Of a stretch of DNA of 29,174 bases, positions 8,941 through 17,466 are shown piece after piece; the stretch's first letter is position 1; each line of letters begins with the position of its first letter. The notes beneath the pieces were generated by a model. The model did not search any database. It worked only from the letters and a program-made list of their open reading frames with translations, and had not been told where the DNA came from. A program made the translations under genes and the position numbers. This stretch comes from Chara braunii (lineage: Eukaryota > Streptophyta > Charophyceae > Charales > Characeae): contig BFEA01000268.1 of NCBI GenBank assembly GCA_003427395.1, forward strand, positions 169,784 through 198,957. The letters are read 5' to 3'.

Positions 8941-10292
8941 ATTCCGGGCTAGTCCGAGTTCCGATAAAAATCTCGCGGCGGAGTGATCCGACCGACACGG
9001 GTGCCTTCTCTCCTCTTCTTTGGAGCCCAGCGGGCTCCATGCACCGAACTTGAGATGCTTGAAAGAACCTCATATGAACATAACAGGTAATCGAGAAGGA
9101 CCAATCCTGCCCTATGAACGGATACACAAGCTAAGATAAGGGGAATGCAAGGAGTTGCTAGACTCCAAGAAAACTAGCTCACCTTTGAAGATGCTCACGA
9201 AAAGGAACTTGGCACTGTGTATGGAAGATAGAGGTGAGTGACACACACTGTCCTGAGAGAAAAATTGTGAGCTATGGGTAGGAAGCGCTGGGTGCACCGA
9301 GGGAAAGACACTTGTATTATGTGTGTCCCACTTGGGGCTTGTTTTTGCACGATGGGGATTTGAGCGTCCTGCCTTTCGGAAGGAAAGGAGGGGTCTGCAC
9401 CTGCCAGTGCGGGTTGCAAAACGTCACTCTCTTTTGTAGACTGTCATTTGTCCGTATGTGGGGGTCAGGCCATCGAGCTATCTAACGGGAGTTTGTTGCG
9501 CCGGGTGATTATTAGCATTCTCGTTCGCGCGGTGACGGGTCACGGCCTAATGATCTGTCGGGCGGGGTGTGAAACGTTTCTCCAGGCGGGGCCTAGCCTG
9601 TGGACTGGCGGAGGAAGTACCACTGCATGTGGGCAAAGACGGAGCCTCGGAGACGATTAGAAGCTTCTCGTAGCTTGGTTTGGGAAAGGTTGTTCCTTGT
9701 CGGACCGATGGAAGTAAATGCCCGGACGACTGACTTTTGTCCCTGTATTTAGGCACACGGGGTGACTTCTGGTGTCAGTATGAATGAGCAAAAGTGACAA
9801 TACGGGATGGGGTATTCTGGGCAAGAAGGTGAGGGCGACCCCCCACTGGAGTCTGGGTACCGCGCTCGCGACGGTTGAGTTGTGCTTGAGGTACGGGATA
9901 AAACTTTGCCGATAGTAACAGCGGAGAGACCACTTTTGGGAAAAGGCCGTTGAGGAGATGACCGGCCTGTGTGCGGTGATTGCTTGAGTTTTTTTTTTGT
10001 GCCTCCCTCTGTAAAGTCTGCCTGATGGATGTTGGGATGGGAACTGAGCTTCTAAGTCTATTCTCACCTCCTGTCTAAGTCCGCACGAGTGAAAGAACAT
10101 GAGGATAAGGTTGGATAGGAGTCGGAAGGAAATGGAACCAAGAGAAAGGAATGTCGGTTGATGGTGATCGGTTGAGGGTATGACGGGGCAACGATATCTA
10201 GAAAATGGGTAGGAAAGGTTAGGGAGACCCGGATGAGGGGTCTGAAAATAATTCTCAACTAGAGAGAGAGACAGTTTGACCGAGGGGGGGGC
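8941..10292. other. GC-leaning sequence, no recognised gene
   Basis: Overlapping frames of 60-147 codons occur on both strands, the longest on the minus strand at 9657-10100. None shows a domain or motif I recognise. Given the reverse transcriptase scrap upstream, this may be the body of the same degraded retroelement, but no protease, RNase H, integrase or LTR ends are visible. Confidence 0.4.
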
Positions 10293-10750
10293 ATGTGGTG
10301 CTCTCTTATGAAAAACAGGGCGGGAGCTGGCAAACGAGACAGTCTGACTGAGTTGTCATCCCCGGTTCATTCTATCGGTCCAGAAATGCCAATAGACGTA
10401 AGGGAAGGGGTGTCTGTCGTCCTCCCGGAAGAAGGAACATGGACGGACCTGGAGCCAGCCTATCAAACTATGATGCTGGACGAAAAGGACGCGTTCCTCT
10501 GGATAGAGACAATCCGAACCAAGGTCAGCCTGACAAGATTTTCACCAAACCTGATAGACTTAGAAATCCGGGGGCTGAATCTGATGTGTCCGGGGCGGAA
10601 GAAGGGGCGGAAGAAGGGGGCTGGATCCTAAGAGACCAAGGTCAGCCTGACAAGACTTTCACCAAGCCTGATAGACAAGACGAAAAGGATGCGTTCCCCT
10701 TCTTGGTGTGTGGCATGTGTGATGATAATTGTGTGCGAGTGTGGATGTGA
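10293..10750 (+). other. Short-repeat region with two overlapping open frames
   Basis: Two plus-strand frames overlap here (10293-10631 and 10439-10750). The second carries an internal peptide repeat, QGQPDKIFTKPDR and QGQPDKTFTKPDR, because the DNA word ACCAAGGTCAGCCTGACAAG occurs twice (about 10518 and 10637). GACGAAAAGGAYGCGTTCC also occurs twice (about 10479 and 10679). The peptide is hydrophilic with no known domain. The second repeat copy runs straight into the 363-bp tandem array, so this may be that array's left border rather than a gene. Confidence 0.35.
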
Positions 10751-10851
10751 TGTGTCAGGTCCTATCATCCAGTCTGGAGGTGCACTAAATACCATACAAT
10801 CATTGTCAGCGTCTTCCATCTGAGGCCACCCAGGTGGCTATTGCCTGTTCC

Positions 10852-11079
10852 TCACAGCCTTGCAGCCGGTTGACTATCGGCAATGTCATATACAATCCTT
10901 ATACGGTGGTCGGCAGGTGCGTCATTGTGTTTTGTATAACCTTGTAATTGTACGTCAAAAGACAGCGCACCTGCCGACCCGGGTAAGCTTCTAAGGGAAC
11001 TGGGCCCATTTACCCTCAAGTACCACGTCTGGCGGAGACTTTTGTTCTGTGTATGAGTCCCCTTCTTGCTGTGTGTCAT
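10852..11079 (-). CDS. Repeat-borne open frame, copy 1 (hypothetical)
   Basis: This 75-codon minus-strand frame lies within the first 363-bp unit. It contains SLRQTWYLR near the N-terminus and RIVYDIADSQPAARL near the C-terminus. The same frame in unit 3 (11480-11797) differs at about 13 of 75 residues, so many differences are amino-acid changing, which argues against strong protein constraint. I know no family with this sequence. It may be an accident of a repeat with few stops. Confidence 0.2.
   Translation of the reverse strand: MTHSKKGTHTQNKSLRQTWYLRVNGPSSLRSLPGSAGALSFDVQLQGYTKHNDAPADHRIRIVYDIADSQPAARL
10908..10979. repeat. 72-nt hairpin in repeat unit 1 (also 11263-11334, 11626-11697, 11989-12060)
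   Basis: The outer stem GGTCGGCAGGTGCG pairs perfectly with CGCACCTGCCGACC. An inner stem, GTCTTTTG against CAAAAGAC, continues with TACAA against TTGTA around a small loop. In copies 1 and 2 the outer arms are perfectly paired. Copies 3 and 4 carry one or two changes in one arm. The inner stem has single mismatches in copies 1 and 4. Candidate roles are a foldback insertion, a small-RNA precursor, or simply a palindrome amplified with the unit. Confidence 0.85.
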
Positions 11080-11479
11080 GTGTGATGAAAATTGTGTGGG
11101 ACTCTGAATCTGATGTGTCAGGTCCTTTCTTCGAGTCTAGAGGTGCACTAAATACCATAACATCGTTGTCAGTGTCTTCCGTCTGAGGCCACCCAGGTGG
11201 CTATTGCCTATTCCTCGCAGCCGGTTGGCTATCGGCAATGTCATAGACAATCCTTATACGGTGGTCGGCAGGTGCGTCCTTGTCTTTTGTACAACCTTGT
11301 AATTGTACGTCAAAAGACAGCGCACCTGCCGACCCGGGTAAGCCTCTAAGGGAAGTGGGCCTATTTTCCCTCAAGTACCAGGTCTGGCGGAGACCTTACT
11401 TCTGTGTATGAGTCCCCTTCTTGCTGTGTGTCATGTGTGATGATAATTGTGTAGAAATCTGGATCTGATGTGTCAGGTC

Positions 11480-11797
11480 CTATCTTCGAGTCTGGAGGTG
11501 CACTAAATACCATAACATCGTTGTCAATGTCTTCCATCTGAGGCCACCCAGGTGGCTATTGCCTATTCCTCGCAGCCTTGCAGCCGGTTGGCTATCGGCA
11601 ATGTCATAGACAATCCTCACACGGTGGTCGGCAGGTGCGTCATTGTCTTTTGTACAACCTTGTACTTGTACGTCAAAAGACAGTGCACCTGCCGACTCGG
11701 GTAAGTTTTTAAGGGAAGCGGGCCTATTTTCCCTCAAGTACCAGGTCTGGCGGAGACTTTTTTTCTGTGTATGAGTCCCCTTCTTGTTGTGTGTCAT
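11480..11797 (-). CDS. Repeat-borne open frame, copy 3 (hypothetical)
   Basis: This 105-codon minus-strand frame is in the third unit and is longer than copy 1, ending WYLVHLQTRR. In unit 4 the equivalent frame has a TAG about ten codons in but stays open afterwards. The 363-bp period is a multiple of three, so a read-through product would keep frame from unit to unit where the 8-bp deletion is absent. Function is unknown and translation is unproven. Confidence 0.2.
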   Translation of the reverse strand: MTHNKKGTHTQKKSLRQTWYLRENRPASLKNLPESAGALSFDVQVQGCTKDNDAPADHRVRIVYDIADSQPAARLRGIGNSHLGGLRWKTLTTMLWYLVHLQTRR

Positions 11798-12300
11798 GTG
11801 TGATGATAATTGCGTGGGAGTCTGGATCTGATGTGTCAGGTCCTATCTTCGAGTCTGGAGGTGCACTAAATACCATAACATCGTTGTCAGTGTCTTCGAT
11901 TTGAGGCCACCCAGGTGGCTCTTGCCTATTCCTCGCAGCCTTGCAGCCGGTTGGCTATCGGCAATGTCATAGACAATCCTTACACGGTGGTCGGCAAGTG
12001 AGTCATTGTCTTTTGTACAACCTTGTAATTGTATGTCACAAGACAGCGCACCTGCCGACCTGGGTAAGTTTTTGAGGGAAGCGGGCCTATTTGCCCTCGA
12101 GTACCAGGTCTGGCGGAGACCTTTCTTCTATGTATGAGTCCCCTTCTTGCTGTGTGTCATGTGTGATGATAATTGCGTAGAAATCTGGATCTGATGTGTT
12201 AGGTCCTATCTTCGAGACTGTGTGGCATGTGTGATGATAATCATGGGCCAGTCTGGATCTGATGGGTCAGGTCCTATCTTTGAGTCTGGAGGTTCAGTAC

Positions 12301-12755
12301 ATTACATTAGATCGTTTTGTTTCGTGTTCATCACACTGGTGATCCTTAGACATGGGCATCACTCACCTTCGCATGAGCGCATGTAGGGTAGGGGAGTGAA
12401 GAAGAAGGAGACGAACCGTTGTCATTTCTATTATGGTTAACTCCGTAGAGGATATTAACCCTTGTAGTTGACAGTATGCTAAGAGAGTATACCCTTCATG
12501 GGTCTTTGCATATGATACGCATCAAGTATAACGGTATAACTGCATGCTCTTTATATCTTTGTTGCTCCTAGTAATTACTATTTTATTTGAGCAATATTTC
12601 ACTGATACTTGTATCATTTTGTAGACATAATTTGAAACCGTGTAGGAAGTATTAATTGCTGATTTTTGTCATGACGGTGTGACAGAAGGGCAATTCTACC
12701 AAGTGTCATTTGTAGACGATGACCACGAGAAGATGGACATGTGGTACTGAAGTAA
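12301..12755. other. Upstream region of the coding block
   Basis: This is AT-leaning unique sequence between the tandem array and the first coding frame, and a plausible promoter region. A TATA-like word (TTTATATC) lies near 12551, but no transcription start can be fixed. No repeat is recognised. Confidence 0.3.
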
Positions 12756-12830
12756 GATCCGAGGAGCGGGACGTGGGTGTTGAAGGATAATCATTCAGGA
12801 GCTGCCACAGATATTTTGAATACGTCAAAG

Positions 12831-13865
12831 ATGAAGGATAAAAAAGTAGATTTAGGAAGTATAGACGAGCATAACATATCGAGCGACGAAGGCAAGACTC
12901 AACGGGCTGCAAGCAGAAGGGTAGATCCTTCTATTCTTCCATCTCTCCCACGCGCTAAAATCCTGCAAGCAATGGTCGGGGGAGATGCTTGCATCGAGAA
13001 GATGTATGCAGAGGGTCTATTGTTGTCCGCTCTCTTGTTTGAATCGAAAGATGATGTATATAAATTGGAGCATGAGGTTGCCAAAAAAAACAAACAGCTC
13101 ATGGAATGTAAGTTAGAGTTACAACGATTAAGAGACGAAGCGAGCGCATCACACAAGAAAATCAATATTCTAGAGGCGCGCCTTGCGGACGTCACGTTTC
13201 GACTGAATGAAGTCGAATCATGTTATACATCACAGACACGAAAAAGGATGGCATTCAAACTACCAGACAACACATGTCCGGGACCAAGAGTCGGAGAGGT
13301 TGATGATTCGTGGGACGTTCAACCCTGTGCAAATACACGCAAGTGTGTTCTTGTGCAAGGTTGGGCCGAACTTGGTAGCCAGACACAAGTTTCAATTGAC
13401 AACGTTAAGGGGGATGTACAAAATCTGCACGAGCTTTTGTACTTCACAGAGGATTGTGTGCGACATTATTCCGAGACTATAAGTCATCATTACGGACGTG
13501 ATAGTGATCATCGTACATCATCGAGTGGTCAAGATATCATCATGGGAAACATTCGTTGTCTGTTGTCGAGCTGCATAAATATTATGGATTCAACTGCGTA
13601 TTTTCGCGCTAGAATTGAGTGTGGGGATTTGAAGTTCTACGACGAGCCGGAGACATCAACAAAGCACGATTGCCGACAAAATGAAAAGGCAAATGCTCAT
13701 GATACCTACTCAAAGCCATTACATAGAGGGGAAGATACGGAGGACGACACACGCTTCACATCCCCCACGCACACAATCTTCAGGTGCGATGATTTCACAC
13801 GGTTGACTTCATTCGAGGTACGACATAATTTTTCATGCATTATGGCTCGAAAACACCTTCTTTGA
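12831..13865 (+). CDS. Hypothetical coiled-coil protein
   Basis: The frame is open from 12756. The first ATG is at 12831 (MKDKKVDLGSID), giving 344 residues to the TGA at 13863. The N-terminal 60 residues are charged and probably disordered. The segment from about residue 70 to 135 (KDDVYKLEHEVAKKNKQLME and onward to RLNEVES) has regular Leu/Ile/Val heptads and should form a coiled coil. The C-terminal half is mixed, rich in His, Cys and Asp, with no domain I know. A GT-AG pair at 13818-13910 (GAG/GTACGA, TTTTTGCAG/CA) looks like a 93-bp intron, but joining the flanks gives only about 11 more codons in phase. The true 3' structure is therefore unresolved. It stands just upstream of the CENH3-like block on the same strand. 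Confidence 0.55.
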   Translation: MKDKKVDLGSIDEHNISSDEGKTQRAASRRVDPSILPSLPRAKILQAMVGGDACIEKMYAEGLLLSALLFESKDDVYKLEHEVAKKNKQLMECKLELQRLRDEASASHKKINILEARLADVTFRLNEVESCYTSQTRKRMAFKLPDNTCPGPRVGEVDDSWDVQPCANTRKCVLVQGWAELGSQTQVSIDNVKGDVQNLHELLYFTEDCVRHYSETISHHYGRDSDHRTSSSGQDIIMGNIRCLLSSCINIMDSTAYFRARIECGDLKFYDEPETSTKHDCRQNEKANAHDTYSKPLHRGEDTEDDTRFTSPTHTIFRCDDFTRLTSFEVRHNFSCIMARKHLL

Positions 13866-13910
13866 ACAAGCCCGACACCACGATACTGATGACAACGGAT
13901 GTTTTTGCAG
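13818..13910 (+). other. Putative 93-bp GT-AG intron
   Basis: The donor GAG/GTACGA and the acceptor TTTTTGCAG/CACATG bound an interval with a higher AT content than its neighbours. The signals are good but the reading phase across the junction fails, so this is tentative. Confidence 0.35.
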
Positions 13911-14149
13911 CACATGTGGCAACTACAAATAAGCGGGATATCGTAAGACTTGTCATCGATATAATGTCTCACATGATCTCTTTGATAAGAGAAGTAATGA
14001 CAGTTGTCAGTGCTCGAGACCAGAGGACAACGGTGACAACAAAATGCTGTCATTGTGAAAGTCTTCCACTGGGCCGAGAACAGTTGGGAAACATGTATAA
14101 AAAATGTCAGATTGTATGTCAGCGACTCATGAAAGAGTCTACTACCTAA
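13835..14149 (+). CDS. Possible second exon or shifted continuation of the coiled-coil gene
   Basis: The frame overlaps the end of the previous one and runs to TAA at 14147. From about residue 23 it is helical and charged (KRDIVRLVIDIMSHMISLIR, then a CCHC cluster, ending QRLMKEST). It begins to look coding at the AG of the putative acceptor at 13909-13910, but the phase does not match the donor at 13818 (phase 0 against a required phase 1). A one-base frameshift or an unrecognised donor would be needed. No domain is recognised. Confidence 0.35.
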   Translation: MHYGSKTPSLNKPDTTILMTTDVFAAHVATTNKRDIVRLVIDIMSHMISLIREVMTVVSARDQRTTVTTKCCHCESLPLGREQLGNMYKKCQIVCQRLMKESTT

Positions 14150-14260
14150 TTTCTATATGTTTGTTGTCGGAGATGAGTGGTGAATATATGTATGTATGAC
14201 TACTTGTGTGTATGTGAACACTGTACAATCTCATATAAGTTGCGATTGTGGATGTTGTAG
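14150..14260 (+). other. Short spacer between coding frames
   Basis: This 111-bp stretch is AT-rich with repeated TATGT words and ends GATGTTGTAG directly before the ATG at 14261. The last bases could be a 3' splice site instead of a 5' leader. Confidence 0.4.
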
Positions 14261-15070
14261 ATGACGTCGCTTTCACAGTTCGCTTCCGGAGATGGAGAAA
14301 TAAAGTATGTTGCTACTGAAGATCTGGTTCATGGCATGGCAGACATTGGGGAAGGAGAGACCGAGAGAGGGCAGTGTGGAAGAGACACTGAAGAGATATT
14401 TCGTGTAGAAAATTTGGAAGGGAGAGAGATGGATCAAGGTGGTTGTGGTCTTGGAAAAAACCGAATGATGAACGATGATGATAATAATGCAGGAGGGGAA
14501 TGCGAGTGTCTTGTCGACGATAAATGTGTGGCGATGATTGAAGAGGGTGAGTTGTTTGAGTACACTGTGAGGTGGGAACCTAATGTCGTGCAACCAGGAT
14601 TGTATCGCGGGAAGCGTTGCTTTGCTATAAATTGCAATGAGAGATGGATCCATGTCGAGGCACCATCTCCTGAGATATGGGATCATTTCACTCTTGCAAT
14701 TGTTGAGGAACGATAGCATAGGCTGAATCCATCTGTTCCTAGAGATGCCCTCACACTCCATTCCTTCACAATCCACGAACTTTTGAAGGAAAGAAAACAA
14801 TTACGGTTGAATAATTTTTTTAATGACAATATGGAGTTATCGGTTTCGTGGCTTGTCACTGCTGAAGATGCAAGACCAAACAGTTGTTCTGAAGATGATC
14901 CAAGGAGAGACCCTCGTTGGGGGTGGATGTTGCTCACGATTCCTGTAGCAACGGGTGTGGTGCGAGTGAGACAGCAAGACGTGATGGGGAACTGGTGGCT
15001 TGTCCAGTATATTAATGAAAAATTCACTTTTTGGACTTTTGACAGTGACACTGGGTGGAGAAGAAGTTAG
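14261..15070 (+). pseudogene. First copy of a duplicated unknown domain, interrupted by an in-frame TAG
   Basis: From the ATG at 14261 (MTSLSQFASGDGEIKY) one frame runs to TAG at 15068, broken only by TAG at 14714-14716. Residues 1-95 are acidic and low in structure. From residue 101 (YTVRW, 14561) a domain starts that recurs downstream (YHVNW, 15346). The two copies align without gaps for 56 positions from HFTLAIVEER / HWQFMVVLSR to a shared Trp (SVSW / QRMW), keeping an Asn-Pro pair. In this alignment the TAG sits opposite a Val of copy 2. The stop is therefore inside a domain and not a natural gene end. A Trp-rich segment follows (WGWMLL, NWWLVQY, FWTF). The family is unknown to me. Confidence 0.65.
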
Positions 15071-16005
15071 AAAGGGAAGAAGGAGAACATGGGAATAGCG
15101 TGGATAGTAGTGTTCCACTCAAAAATCAAGTTCCACTAATTTTTGCGGATGGCCATACGTTTTCTGAGGATGTGCGTGTGTGCCTCACAGACAAGCAGGG
15201 CACGATCGAAAGGTGCACTGATGTGTGGGAGGATATCTAAAATCCTTATATCCATAAAGAAGAAAACATTTGTCAGTATGATGTCAGACACACATTGATG
15301 ACGGCACCTGATTCTGGGAAGTGCGCACCCTCAGATGTATACGGGTATCATGTAAATTGGAATCACGATGTGTTGCAGCCAGGATATTGGAAAGAGAAGT
15401 TGACCATGACAGCGAAAGCTCCTTCAGGCTACTGGCTCCCTTTTGGGTTCATGAAGGAGGGACTTGTGGGTCATTGGCAATTCATGGTCGTGCTTTCAAG
15501 AGTTTCGTTGTGCAATCCAGACATTCTGGATAATAAAGTATTGTACGATCATGCAAATCACATCTGGCAGAGAATCAACGTAGAAAACAGACAAATGATC
15601 GTTTGTGGATATGATTCCAAATCAAAGCAACGAATGTGGCTCATCGGCACAGATGATGATGGTGATGATGACACTGACAAGGATGTCACATTTCAATGTT
15701 TGGAGAATCTGCGTGAGCGTTTCCATTCCTTAGCTCTTTTGGAATGGGTTCCGGTGCTTTGGAAGGAGGAATGTGTAGACCAGAGTCCTGTTCATGTAAC
15801 TTTCAAGGATCCACTGAAGTACCTTTTGATCTGGTTTATGAAAAAGGTTTATTACGTCATTGCATGTACAGTGCACAGGTTTTCCGAAACAATGGCGTAC
15901 GCACAGAGCCAGAAGACACAGACGACGAAGTTAGAGGCGGCTCAGAGAATGAGGGAGACACACCAGGCATGCCTCAGAGAGAGCGAGAGAATGATGAACC
16001 CTTGA
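15055..16005 (+). pseudogene. Second domain copy, frame-shifted from the first
   Basis: The coding signal moves from frame 2 to frame 1 near 15050-15070 with no clean intron. It continues through an in-frame TAA at 15238-15240 into a frame ending at 16005. The second domain copy covers about 15340-15660 (YGYHVNWN, VLQPGYW, MWLIGTDDDG). The TAA alone could be removed by splicing: donor at 15213 (AAG/GTGCAC) and acceptor at 15287 (GATGTCAG/AC) bound 75 bp and restore frame. Near 15800-15830 the coding signal moves again, from frame 1 to frame 0. No known domain is recognised. Confidence 0.55.
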
Positions 16006-16862
16006 TGAGTGAGGACTCCAAACTCGAGGCGATTCGACTCTTGAAGAATAATGTTGGTGCAAAGAATGACAATGTACGCAAAAAGGCTGCAAAGGTCAAC
16101 CATACACGAGAAGAGAGGGCGAAGAGGAAAAAGAATGAAGATGAGCATGTGTCAAAGAGGAAAGGGAGAAAACAAAAAGAAAACGTTGATGGGGGACAGA
16201 CAAGGCGTTGGAAGTTCAGACCCGGGACGGTTGCACTTTGAGATATTCGTAAGATGCAAAAGTCTGTGGATAGACTCATTCCCTTTGCTCCATTTGTGCG
16301 GTTTGTGAGGGAAATACTAGAAGATGACGATTTGAGGACAGGATGGGGAGAAGAAACTAGTCATCTGCCTGACCCAACAAGAATATCCCTTCTAGCTCTC
16401 AAGGCGTTGCAAGAGGAAGCAGAGGCATAGATTGTGCATATATTCAATTTGACAAACCAGGTAGCTATCCATTCGAAGAGAGTGACTATCATGAGGAAGG
16501 ATATGCAGTTGGTTATTGAATTGAAAAAAGGGACATGTGACTACGGCACGGGCAAGATCCCGCCTCACAGAGAAAAGAAGGACCCGACAGTGAAAGAGAA
16601 GAAGGACGATCCACCGCAGGAGAAAACGGAGGGTCCGAGACAGAAGCAAAAAGAACCAGTGCAAAAGGAAAAGGAGGACCCGCCGCGGAAGAAAAACGAT
16701 CCACCCCCGAAAAAAAAGGACCTTCCACGAAAGAAAAAGGACCCGTCGGTCGCCACAGTTGCTCCAAAAGCGCCAAAGACTCAACAGTTGCAGCCACAAC
16801 AGACAAGAAAAAGAAAAGTTGTAGCTTCAAAACCGGCAAACAGGAAAAAATCGAAGTCCTGA
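15744..16862 (+). pseudogene. CENH3-like (centromeric histone H3 variant) coding region with two nonsense codons
   Basis: Frame 0 continues from about 15800 to TGA at 16860, broken by TGA at 16239 and TAG at 16428. A Lys/Arg-rich tail (ATG possible at 16005, MSEDSKLEAIRLL) leads into RRWKFRPGTVAL, then RLIPFAPFVRFVREI (16272-16316), ALKALQEEAEA (16395-16427) and AIHSKRVTIMRKD (16464-16502). These match, in order, the alpha-N, alpha-1, alpha-2 and loop-2/alpha-3 parts of histone H3. LIPFAPFVR and a long loop 1 point to plant-type CENH3 over canonical H3. The TGA falls where H3 has the conserved Arg of VALREIR, and the TAG where H3 has an aromatic residue or near equivalent after EA. There is no intron in the fold. 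A Lys/Pro-rich tail of about 110 residues follows. Most likely a pseudogene or retrocopy. Confidence 0.8.
16533..16862 (+). other. Lys/Pro/Asp-rich C-terminal tail after the histone fold
   Basis: After the alpha-3 equivalent (DMQLVIELKKG) the same frame runs on for about 110 codons to the TGA at 16860. It carries repeated KKDPP/KEKEDPP-type words, then APKAPKTQQLQPQQ, and two basic clusters (TRKRKVV, NRKKSKS) that look like nuclear localisation or DNA-binding patches. CENH3 proteins normally end within a few residues of alpha-3, so this tail is foreign to the family. It resembles the tails of linker histones in composition only. Confidence 0.6.
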
Positions 16863-17195
16863 ACATTGTGATGTAGGACAGTAGCTTTTGTGACTAGATG
16901 TAGTTAGGAGTCTTAGTATTTGCAATTGTGTGATATACATAGGGTTTCTTTGGGGCAACAGCTCCTCTTTCACTTTGCCTCGCACGTACAAGGCTGGCCA
17001 CGTTGCTGCTGGTTGGGTTATTTATTAACTCAAGGCATAGGTTTGCGGCCATAACCTTTTTTAGTTCCAAATACAGTCCCAGAATTCCCAAGGTTCCACG
17101 TGTCATGTACCATAGTCCAACTGGTAGTCCCTCTCGTACAGTCTGTAGGGTCTGTTCGTACAAGTTTCTGGTAGGTTGCCAGAAGTTTGTTCCAT
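16863..17195 (-). other. Post-gene spacer with a minus-strand frame (16894-17250)
   Basis: A minus-strand frame carries a peptide with some protein-like character (LYEQTLQTVREGLPVGLWYM, RGTLGILGLYLELKK), ending TPNYI before a stop at 16894. On that strand it is preceded by a CT tract and an AG (CTACCAG), so it could be a terminal exon with acceptor near 17163. A second frame is also open there, so coding is uncertain. No family is recognised. Confidence 0.25.
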
Positions 17196-17409
17196 GAAAA
17201 AGAGAGAGAGAGAGAGAGGCAGGCAGACAAACAGACAGACACACACACATGCAATGACTTGCTGATTTCTGTTGCTGTGATTAACTCCGGGGCGGTATTA
17301 TGTCGTGATTGTCTGCTGAGTTTGCGGTGTGTTTGATTGTGTGTGTCTGACTGTCCCACCGAGACCTACATACTGTTATAAATATAGAACCGGTCCATCC
17401 CTGCGGTTG

Positions 17410-17466
<57 letters not shown>

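Larger units (their letters stand above)
10696..12300. repeat. 363-bp tandem repeat, about 4.4 copies
   Basis: Units start at the word CCCCTTCTTG at 10696, 11059, 11414, 11777 and 12140. The spacings are 363, 355, 363 and 363; the second unit lacks 8 bp (CTTGCAGC) in the word CGCAGCCTTGCAGCCGG. The fifth unit is truncated and partly re-duplicated (12140-12300). Units are roughly 90-95% identical. Each full unit holds a long hairpin (separate entry). On the minus strand units 1 and 3 share a frame beginning MTHxKKGTHTQ and containing the word RIVYDIADSQPAARL. It reads through 75 and 105 codons, is broken by a stop near its start in unit 4, and is shifted by the deletion in unit 2. Confidence 0.9.

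Noticed and set aside
9657-10100. 147-codon minus-strand frame as a gene
   Set aside because: There is no recognisable domain, it overlaps several other frames of similar quality, and it lies in probable retroelement debris.
14261-16862. Stop-codon reassignment or programmed read-through
   Set aside because: TAG, TAA and TGA all occur in the frame along with two frame changes. Reassignment of all three is implausible, and decay explains everything.
12756-16862. Insertion from a giant virus, which can encode histones
   Set aside because: The histone motif is plant CENH3-like and no viral hallmark gene (capsid, packaging ATPase, DNA polymerase) is visible nearby.
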